A stretch of 19,178 nucleotides of DNA from Desulfobacterales bacterium (GTDB lineage Bacteria; Desulfobacterota; Desulfobacteria; Desulfobacterales; RPRI01): assembly GCA_030689795.1 (NCBI GenBank), contig JAUYEO010000130.1, positions 1-19,178 of the forward strand. The letters are read 5' to 3'. Made by a program: the position numbers and the translations under genes. The notes under the pieces were generated by a model. That model was not told where the DNA came from and ran no database searches. It saw only the letters and a list, made by a program, of their open reading frames with translations. Position 1 is the first letter of the stretch, and each line of letters begins with the position of its first letter. Positions 6,726-12,635 of this stretch are shown piece by piece.

Positions 6726-8264
6726 ATGAGCGAACGCATATATATTTTCGACACCACCTTAAGAGACGGCGAACAATCGCCGGGGGCAAGCATGAACACC
6801 GCCGAAAAGTTAAGAATCGCGATGCAGCTTGAAAAGCTCGGTGTAGATGTGCTTGAAGCGGGTTTTCCCGCTGCCTCGGACGGGGATTTTGAAGCGGTAT
6901 CAAAAATATCCGAAAGAATAAAAAATACCGGAGTCGCCGCGCTGGCACGCACTTCCAGATCTGATATTGACCGGGCATGGGGAGCAATCCGGACGGCGGC
7001 AAAACCGAGGATTCACACTTTTATCGCGACTTCCGACATCCACATGAAATACAAGCTGAACATGAACAGAGAGGAAGTAATAAATAAAGCCGTCGAAGCG
7101 GTAAAATACGCCGCCTCACTTACCGGAGATGTCGAGTTTTCGGCAGAGGACGGGTCAAGGAGCGACCGTGATTTTTTATGCAAAGTGTTTGAAGCGGTGA
7201 TCGAAGCAGGCGCGACTACTGTAAATCTGCCGGACACGGTCGGTTACGCAATACCGTCCGAGTTTCACGATCTTGTAAAATACGTGATTGATCATACTCC
7301 CAATATCGGCAAAGCATTATTAAGCGTCCACTGCCATAATGATCTCGGACTTGCAACCGCAAACACCATCTCGGCAATAACAGCCGGGGCAAGACAGGTT
7401 GAAGTAACTATCAACGGAATCGGTGAAAGGGCGGGAAATGCTTCCCTTGAGGAAGTAGTAATGTCGCTTCATACAAGGCCCAATTATCTTTCCGCTTCGG
7501 CAAATATAAAAACCGAATACCTTTACCCGACAAGCAGACTTGTCAGCATGATAACAGGAATCACGGTACAGCCGAACAAAGCAATAGTCGGCGCAAATGC
7601 TTTCCTTCACGAAGCCGGAATTCACCAGGACGGAGTCCTGAAGAACCCGATGACCTATGAAATAATGAAACCGGAAACCATCGGACTTAGCGCAGGCAAA
7701 CTCGTTCTCGGAAAACATTCGGGAAGGCATGCCCTCCGTTCCCGGTTAAAAGCTCTCGGATATGATCTTTCAGACGACGAGCTGAAACTTGTATTCTTAA
7801 AATTCAAAGAACTGGCGGATAAAAAGAAAAATGTTGTTGATGAAGACCTGGAGGTTCTCGTAACTGAAGGAATTCTACGCACCACAGACACATTCCGGCT
7901 CGAATACCTTCATGTCATAAGCGGAACTACAGTTCTTCCGATGGCAAGCGTCAAGCTCTCAATAAGCGGAAGATCGGTAAAAGGAGCGGCATACGGAAAC
8001 GGCCCGATTGATTCGGCTTTCAAAACGATTGGCGCTTTGACGGGAACAACTTCGGAATTGCTGCGATTTTCCGTAAGCGCAATTACAGGCGGAACCGACG
8101 CACAGGGTGAAGTAACCGTTCGTCTGGGCGAAAACGGACTTATTGCGCTTGGAAGGGGAGCCGATCCGGACATCATTACCGCAAGCGCCAAGGCATACAT
8201 CAATGGTTTAAACAGGCTGGAATATCTTAAAAGCCATCCGCCAAAGACTCCGGAAATTTTATAG
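6726..8264 (+). CDS. leuA: 2-isopropylmalate synthase
   Basis: This enzyme (EC 2.3.3.13) condenses 2-oxoisovalerate with acetyl-CoA, the committed step to leucine. DTTLRDGEQSPGASM (9-23) includes Arg13 and metal ligand Asp14. VLEAGFPAAS (42-51) and VHCHNDLGLATANT (201-214) with His202/His204 are characteristic. NGIGERAGNASLEE and HEAGIHQDGVLKNP follow. The C-terminal LeuA dimerisation domain spans about 365-505, where leucine binds as a feedback inhibitor in the family. The length of 512 is normal. AAGGAA stands just before the ATG, 40 bases after cimA, so the two are probably co-transcribed. leuB, leuC, leuD and ilvD are not in the window. Confidence 0.95.
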   Translation: MSERIYIFDTTLRDGEQSPGASMNTAEKLRIAMQLEKLGVDVLEAGFPAASDGDFEAVSKISERIKNTGVAALARTSRSDIDRAWGAIRTAAKPRIHTFIATSDIHMKYKLNMNREEVINKAVEAVKYAASLTGDVEFSAEDGSRSDRDFLCKVFEAVIEAGATTVNLPDTVGYAIPSEFHDLVKYVIDHTPNIGKALLSVHCHNDLGLATANTISAITAGARQVEVTINGIGERAGNASLEEVVMSLHTRPNYLSASANIKTEYLYPTSRLVSMITGITVQPNKAIVGANAFLHEAGIHQDGVLKNPMTYEIMKPETIGLSAGKLVLGKHSGRHALRSRLKALGYDLSDDELKLVFLKFKELADKKKNVVDEDLEVLVTEGILRTTDTFRLEYLHVISGTTVLPMASVKLSISGRSVKGAAYGNGPIDSAFKTIGALTGTTSELLRFSVSAITGGTDAQGEVTVRLGENGLIALGRGADPDIITASAKAYINGLNRLEYLKSHPPKTPEIL

Positions 8265-8320
8265 AAGCGCAGATAACTGCAAGAGAACGGGGAGCAGAAA
8301 GCAGGTTACAAGCATAATTT

Positions 8321-8409
8321 TTTTATAAAACCACGAAGAACACGAAGTAGAACATAAGGAATTAATTTTATATTATTTCCATTCTTCGTGACCTTCGTGG
8401 TAAAAATTG
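8321..8409. repeat. CACGAAG palindromic repeat, family B copy 1
   Basis: CCACGAAGAACACGAAG (8331-8347) and CTTCGTGACCTTCGTGG (8384-8400) are inverted copies differing at two of 17 positions, separated by an AT-rich 36-base spacer. The flanks (TTTTATAAAA left, TAAAAATT right) reappear in reverse order around the second copy at 12331-12419. Lying between convergent leuA and the minus-strand gene at 8428, a transcript from either side would fold into a long hairpin, so it may act as a bidirectional terminator (inference). Confidence 0.8.
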
Positions 8410-8427
8410 TCCTTTTTATGAAGCTTT

Positions 8428-8958
8428 CTATTCCTTCTGAAGATCTATTGCCAGCTTTACAATTTCAGCAACTTTTTCATTGGGAACACGTCCGCGCACA
8501 ATTGCCCTGCAAACGCGGTTTTTATCCATGAGAATAACGTTGGAAGTATCTTTTCCAAGACCCCAGGCTTTTCTTAACGATGCATCATAATCGAAAAGAA
8601 TTGTTGTCTTATATTTTTTTGCTTTGCTGTCGGCAATCGCCCGGATAAGCGCATCCGGCAGCCAGGTAGCGGCACAATCGGCAAAGCCGATTCCCTTGTA
8701 AGTTTCATCCTTGAGAAGACCGTCATCTTTCGCCTTCTTCATGGCATCAGTAAAATGTTCGTTCAAATCCTTTTCGTCAGGGTCAGCATAAGTAACAAGT
8801 AAAACCTTTCCCGCCCACGATTCCATGGTAAACACCTTGTCGTCTGCATCCTTAAAAGACCAGTCCGAAGCTTTTGCCCCGATCTTAAGTTCATCGGCAA
8901 ATGCAGCGCCTCCGGCAAGAAAAACAAACGCAACCAGCAAAAACAAAAATTTTTTCAT
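8428..8958 (-). CDS. Small exported thioredoxin-fold protein, YtfJ-like
   Basis: I take the start as the ATG at 8956-8958 because GGAGG (8966-8970) lies 7 bases before it; an in-frame ATG at 9000 would overlap pyrD and add a non-signal N-terminus. The 176-residue product has a signal peptide: MKK, a hydrophobic stretch, then AAFA (18-21) with likely cleavage before Asp22. The mature part has features of a thioredoxin-like fold (GAKASDWSFKDADDKVF, WAGKVLLVTYADP, ILFDYDASLRKAWGL, VILMDKNRVCRAIVRG) and resembles the YtfJ family. It has no CxxC motif. The only two cysteines, Cys95 and Cys150, are far apart, so ordinary disulfide exchange is unlikely. Its function is unknown. It follows pyrD by 22 bases and is probably co-transcribed. 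Confidence 0.75.
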   Translation of the reverse strand: MKKFLFLLVAFVFLAGGAAFADELKIGAKASDWSFKDADDKVFTMESWAGKVLLVTYADPDEKDLNEHFTDAMKKAKDDGLLKDETYKGIGFADCAATWLPDALIRAIADSKAKKYKTTILFDYDASLRKAWGLGKDTSNVILMDKNRVCRAIVRGRVPNEKVAEIVKLAIDLQKE

Positions 8959-8980
8959 TAAAAAACCTCCTTCTCCGTAG

Positions 8981-9910
8981 TTAGTGTTCATCTGTATCAA
9001 GTGTGCCTGTAATTTCAGAAAGAGATGAAATGTTTCTATCCGCCATATATTTTTCTATCCCTTCTATTATTTCAACAGTTGCCCTGGGATTCACAAAATT
9101 GGCCGTACCTATTTGAACGGCCGTCGCGCCTGCAATAAAAAATTCAATCGCGTCTTCAGCAGAGACAATTCCCCCTATGCCTATCACCGGTACTTTCACC
9201 TTCTGCGCCACCTGCCACACCATCCGCAGGGCAATCGGCCTGATTGCAGGACCTGAAAGCCCTCCTGTAATATTGGCAAGCCTGGAGCGCCTTGTATTGA
9301 TATCTATAGACATACCCGTTATGGTATTAATCAGAGAGAGAGAATCCGCTCCCGCATCAACCGCGCTCACGGCAATTTCCGAAATGTCGGTAACATTCGG
9401 GGAAAGCTTGACGATAAGAGTTCTGGATGTTTTTTCCCTCACCGCCTTTGTTACTTTATAGGCGGATTTCGGCTTAACCCCGAAGGCGATGCCGCCTTTT
9501 TTTACATTCGGACAGGATATATTAACCTCGATCCCGGATATCCCATCGATCTCCTCTATCCGTTCCGCTATCCCGGAGTATTCATCTACGCTTTTGCCGT
9601 ATATGTTTACAATTATCGGCGTGGAAAGAGTTTTCAGGAAAGGAAGTTTTTTTTCAATAAAAGCCTCGATTCCTATGTTTTCAAGACCGATGGCATTCAG
9701 CATCCCGCATGGTGTTTCGGCTATGCGTGGAGGCTTGTTTCCCTTTGAAGGTTCAAGTGACAGGCCTTTTACAATTATTGCCCCAAGCCTGTTCAAATCG
9801 ACAAAAGGCTCGAACTCCTCCCCGTAACCGAATGTTCCTGAAGCGGTCATAACAGGGTTTTTGAGTGAAAGCCCTCCGATATTTACTCTCAGATCGGGTT
9901 TTTTACCCAT
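8981..9910 (-). CDS. pyrD: Dihydroorotate dehydrogenase, class 1 (probably 1B) catalytic subunit
   Basis: This FMN enzyme oxidises dihydroorotate to orotate in pyrimidine synthesis. At 309 residues it is a soluble class 1 enzyme with no membrane-anchoring N-terminal helix. NPVMTASGTFGYG (18-30), IIVKGLS with Lys48, CGMLNAIGLEN (68-78), VNISCPNVKKGG with catalytic Cys133, VKLSPN (167-172) and GIGGI near the phosphate-binding end all fit. Class 1B enzymes pass electrons to NAD through PyrK, which normally sits next to pyrD. No pyrK is visible here; the upstream neighbour is pilC, 9 bases away. The ribosome-binding site is weak, so translation may be coupled to pilC. Confidence 0.92.
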   Translation of the reverse strand: MGKKPDLRVNIGGLSLKNPVMTASGTFGYGEEFEPFVDLNRLGAIIVKGLSLEPSKGNKPPRIAETPCGMLNAIGLENIGIEAFIEKKLPFLKTLSTPIIVNIYGKSVDEYSGIAERIEEIDGISGIEVNISCPNVKKGGIAFGVKPKSAYKVTKAVREKTSRTLIVKLSPNVTDISEIAVSAVDAGADSLSLINTITGMSIDINTRRSRLANITGGLSGPAIRPIALRMVWQVAQKVKVPVIGIGGIVSAEDAIEFFIAGATAVQIGTANFVNPRATVEIIEGIEKYMADRNISSLSEITGTLDTDEH

Positions 9911-9919
9911 AAAATACCG

Positions 9920-11131
9920 TTACCCGCCCACCGCCCCGGCCATCTTGAATATCGGCAGATACATCGCTATGACAAGACCTCCGATTGTAATACCAAGGAA
10001 GACCAGCATGAAAGGTTCAATCAATGCGGTAAGATTTTCAACTGCCTGATCAACCTCTTCATCGTAGAAATCTGCTATCTTTCCAAGCATCGCATCGAGG
10101 GCGCCGGTTGATTCGCCGACAGAGATCATCTGGCATACCATCGATGGGAAAACACCGCTTTCCAGAAGAGGATCGGCCATTGTGCGGCCTTCCGAAATAC
10201 CGGATTTAACGTCATATACTGCTTTCTCGATCGTCTTGTTGCCGGCTGTCTTTGCAACTATGTCAAGCGCCTCCAGTATCGCGACCCCGCTTGAAAGCAT
10301 GGTACCCATCGTCCGCGTGAACTTGGATACTGCGACTTTACGTAAAAGAGTCCCGAAAACAGGCAGCCTGAGAAAAAGATCGTCAAGTATTATACGGCCT
10401 CTTTCCGTTTTGGAAAACTTTTTATAGGCAATTGCAAAAAGAATTAATGCACCTATGAGATAAAGAACCTTGCTTTTAACAAACTCGCTCATATTAACGA
10501 CTATCTGGGTTGGAAGAGGAAGTTCTCCTCCAAAATCCTTAAACATATCCTGAAACACCGGAATGACGAAAACAAGAATTACTATAAGTACGACGGCTGC
10601 TATAACCAGGGTAACGACAGGATAAACCATTGCGCCCTTGACCTGCGACTTGAGTTTTGCCGCTTTCTCCATGTATGCCGAAAGACGCTGCAAAATCGTA
10701 TCCAGAATACCGCCTGCTTCACCGGCGGCAATCATATTAACAAAAAGATCATCATAGTTATCGGGATATTTCTTCAAGGCTTCAGCCAGGGTTGAACCGC
10801 TTTCAACCGACTCCTTTATCTTCTTTAACATTACCTTGAAAGTTTTATTTTCCTGCTGGGATTGGAGAATATCGAGGCACTGTATAATCGGCAGGCCGGC
10901 ATCTATCATGGTGGAAAACTGTCTGCAAAAAAGGATGATATCCGCTTCTTTGACTTTGGGCTGGAGAAAAGCGATGTTTTCGAAAACATCCTTCGGTTTC
11001 AGCTTAATTTTGTTGGGCGTTATCTTTTGATTACTAAGCCTGGCCTTTACAGCCTCCTCATTGGAGACTTCCATCTCCCCTTTCAGGGTCTTGCCTTTCT
11101 TGTTCTTCCCCGTCCATTGATAAACAGGCAT
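9920..11131 (-). CDS. pilC: Type IV pilus / type II secretion inner-membrane platform protein (PilC/GspF)
   Basis: I choose the ATG at 11129-11131, giving MPVYQWTGKNKKGKTLKGEM as in other PilC proteins, with an AAGGGGGG ribosome-binding site before it; an upstream in-frame start at 11158 adds nine non-conserved residues. The 403-residue protein has two T2SSF domains (about 65-190 and 265-390), each with the typical pattern FCRQFSTMIDAGLP (68-81) and FTRTMGTMLSSGVAILEALD (271-290), plus AAGEAGG/SVGESTGAL. Three membrane segments are visible at about 170-193, 222-237 and 373-395. PilC anchors the pilus assembly ATPases to the inner membrane. Unusually, no pilB, pilT, pilM-Q or pilin gene is adjacent; pyrD follows 9 bases later. 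Confidence 0.92.
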   Translation of the reverse strand: MPVYQWTGKNKKGKTLKGEMEVSNEEAVKARLSNQKITPNKIKLKPKDVFENIAFLQPKVKEADIILFCRQFSTMIDAGLPIIQCLDILQSQQENKTFKVMLKKIKESVESGSTLAEALKKYPDNYDDLFVNMIAAGEAGGILDTILQRLSAYMEKAAKLKSQVKGAMVYPVVTLVIAAVVLIVILVFVIPVFQDMFKDFGGELPLPTQIVVNMSEFVKSKVLYLIGALILFAIAYKKFSKTERGRIILDDLFLRLPVFGTLLRKVAVSKFTRTMGTMLSSGVAILEALDIVAKTAGNKTIEKAVYDVKSGISEGRTMADPLLESGVFPSMVCQMISVGESTGALDAMLGKIADFYDEEVDQAVENLTALIEPFMLVFLGITIGGLVIAMYLPIFKMAGAVGG

Positions 11132-11239
11132 AATCGCCCCCCTTGCTATTTGAAACAAACTGAAATCAAATAATATTGACGGCTTTACGGATCAGGTAAA
11201 CTTTGATTCTTTTCACCTGAATCATGCGGCAGTCCCTAT

Positions 11240-12184
11240 CTAGTGCCTCTTAAAATAAAATACCCCTCTTGGCATGCATTTTTTTCCTATCTCCCCTCTT
11301 TCAGAAAGAATATCAAGATATTTTTCAGCTTCATTCTCACCGATATTCAATATATGCGAAACATCCCCCGCCGTACATGGTCTTCTTCTAACGGTGGAGA
11401 GGATAAACTCACCTATATCTTTTCCGAAAATCCTGCCTGCTTTTTCCGGTTTATATATAAGCGCGGCATCATCAAGATATCCGGCGATATTCTCCATTAC
11501 TGATTTTTCAACCGCTTCAACCCAGTTTTCCGTTCCTGGCCTGTCAAGAGTATTCAGATGAATTTTGTCGGGTCTTATCAGTTTAAGAAAATCTTTAATC
11601 TTTTCGAGCTCAGTCTCATTATCATTAATATTTTTAACAAGAAAGACTTCAACCCATAATTCTTTTGAATAAATATTCCTGAAATTTATCAGGCCGTCTG
11701 TTATCTTTGAGAGTTCAAGAGCACTATGAGGTCTGTTTATTCGGACAAAACTCTCAATCGATCCCGCGTCCAGTGAAACCTTAACAAGGTCCGCATCAAG
11801 AACCTGCTTTAAAACTGCCGGTTCATATAGCAGAGTTCCGTTGGTCAGCAGAGCGACCCTGTATCGGGGATAATCATATTTCAAAAATTTAATCAGCTCT
11901 CCAATGCAACTGTGGAGAGTCGGCTCGCCTGAACCGGAAAACGTAATATAATCGAGATCAGGGGTTCCTGACAAATAGTCCCTAATCTCGGATTCAACCT
12001 TCCCGGCAGGAACATACTCTTTTCTGCCGGTTGTAAGCGTTTTTGTTTTCCCGCATTCACAGTATATACAGTCAAGGGTGCAGATTTTCGCCGGTAAAAG
12101 ATCCACACCGAGTGACACACCGAGCCGCCTTGACGGTACAGGGCCGAAAATATACCTGTATCCGGAATTTATTTTATTCTTCAT
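11240..12184 (-). CDS. Radical SAM protein (COG0731-like) with C-terminal winged helix
   Basis: This 314-residue protein opens with YIFGPVPSRRLGVSLGVDLL (11-30), then the cluster-binding motif with Cys35, Cys39 and Cys42 (CTLDCIYC, the canonical Cx3Cx2C) and an extra Cys44. FSGSGEPTLH supplies the GGE-like SAM-binding motif, and VALLTNGTLL and VKVSLDAG continue the radical SAM barrel. Residues about 255-310 resemble a winged helix (RRRPCTAGDVSHIL, YLDILSERGEIGKK). The N-terminal wording matches a widespread family of uncharacterised Fe-S oxidoreductases related in name to wyosine enzymes; the substrate is unknown. The next gene on the strand is pilC after 108 bases; functional linkage is not evident. 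Confidence 0.85.
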   Translation of the reverse strand: MKNKINSGYRYIFGPVPSRRLGVSLGVDLLPAKICTLDCIYCECGKTKTLTTGRKEYVPAGKVESEIRDYLSGTPDLDYITFSGSGEPTLHSCIGELIKFLKYDYPRYRVALLTNGTLLYEPAVLKQVLDADLVKVSLDAGSIESFVRINRPHSALELSKITDGLINFRNIYSKELWVEVFLVKNINDNETELEKIKDFLKLIRPDKIHLNTLDRPGTENWVEAVEKSVMENIAGYLDDAALIYKPEKAGRIFGKDIGEFILSTVRRRPCTAGDVSHILNIGENEAEKYLDILSERGEIGKKCMPRGVFYFKRH

Positions 12185-12213
12185 TTACACACTAATCCAT
12201 CAAAATCTTTAAG

Positions 12214-12242
12214 TTTATAACATAATCCGGAACAAACGACAA
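12214..12242 (-). promoter_or_regulatory. Candidate promoter of the radical SAM gene
   Basis: On the minus strand TTGTCG (12237-12242) is followed after 17 bases by TATAAA (12214-12219), ending about 30 bases before the start codon at 12184. It is a reasonable sigma70-type match in an AT-rich region where chance matches are common. Confidence 0.45.
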
Positions 12243-12308
12243 CAGATTTATATAATATCTTGAGCTTGATAAACTATTCTATATATGTATATGATAAAAT
12301 TTAATATA

Positions 12309-12329
12309 TGATGGTTTCGTAAAAAGTTC
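12309..12329 (+). repeat. Solo end of the TGAYGGTTTCGTAAAAAG repeat family
   Basis: TGATGGTTTCGTAAAAAGTT here matches the first 20 bases of the element at 17714 at 19 of 20 positions, but the following sequence is unrelated and leads straight into the CACGAAG repeat. No inverted partner is present nearby, so it looks like a leftover or truncated element end. Confidence 0.7.
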
Positions 12330-12330
12330 A

Positions 12331-12419
12331 AATTTTACCACGAAGGCCACGAAGAGCATGAAGAAAGAAATAGAATATATAATGTTTTCAACTTCGCGAT
12401 CTTCGTGGTTTTATAAAAT
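12331..12419. repeat. CACGAAG palindromic repeat, family B copy 2
   Basis: CCACGAAGGCCACGAAG (12338-12354) and CTTCGCGATCTTCGTGG (12392-12408) are imperfect inverted copies. The unit is the reverse complement of copy 1 at 8321-8409, including the flanks (AATTTTACC left, TTTTATAAAA right). It lies in the 451-base gap between the divergent radical SAM and DHH-nucleotidyltransferase genes, so here it cannot be a simple gene-end terminator for both neighbours. Confidence 0.8.
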
Positions 12420-12430
12420 TATTACACTAA

Positions 12431-12584
12431 AGCCAATTGCAAAACTCTCGAAAACCCCCTCTCCCCTTGCGGGAGAGGGTTAGAGTGAGGGGTAAAAGAT
12501 TAGAGTTATCAATGAGTTACTCCTTCACCCTCCCCTTAATCCCCTCCCGTCAAGGGAGGGGAGAGGGGTTTTTGCAAGAGGCTC
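12431..12584. repeat. GC-rich palindromic repeat (CCCTCTCCCC family)
   Basis: The left end, TTGCAAAACTCTCGAAAACC then CCCTCTCCCC, is roughly inverted at the right end, which reads GGGGAGAGGGGTTTTTGCAAG then AGGCTC. Inside, CCCTCTCCC (12457-12465), loop CTTGC, and GGGAGAGGG (12471-12479) form a perfect 9-bp hairpin. The block closes the 451-base intergenic gap, about 50 bases before the next start codon. It contains no gene. Confidence 0.75.
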
Positions 12585-12635
12585 ACTATTAAGGATAGAT
12601 AAAGCCCTGAGTCGGCATAAATCAAGGGAATTGTG

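Noticed and set aside
6491..7002. Two overlapping minus-strand frames across the cimA-leuA junction
   Set aside because: They are shadows of the conserved cimA C-terminus and leuA N-terminus.
11192..11220. TCAGGT/ACCTGA inverted repeat between the radical SAM gene and pilC, as a terminator or operator
   Set aside because: The stem is only six pairs with a 17-base loop and no T-run on the minus strand; chance is a sufficient explanation.
8321..12419. CACGAAG repeats as a possible CRISPR array
   Set aside because: There are only two units 4 kb apart, each an internal palindrome in opposite orientation, with no regular spacers and no cas genes.
12633..12635. GTG start for the DHH-nucleotidyltransferase gene
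   Set aside because: The adjacent ATG at 12636 has better spacing from AAGGGA (12624-12629), and the GTG adds only one residue.
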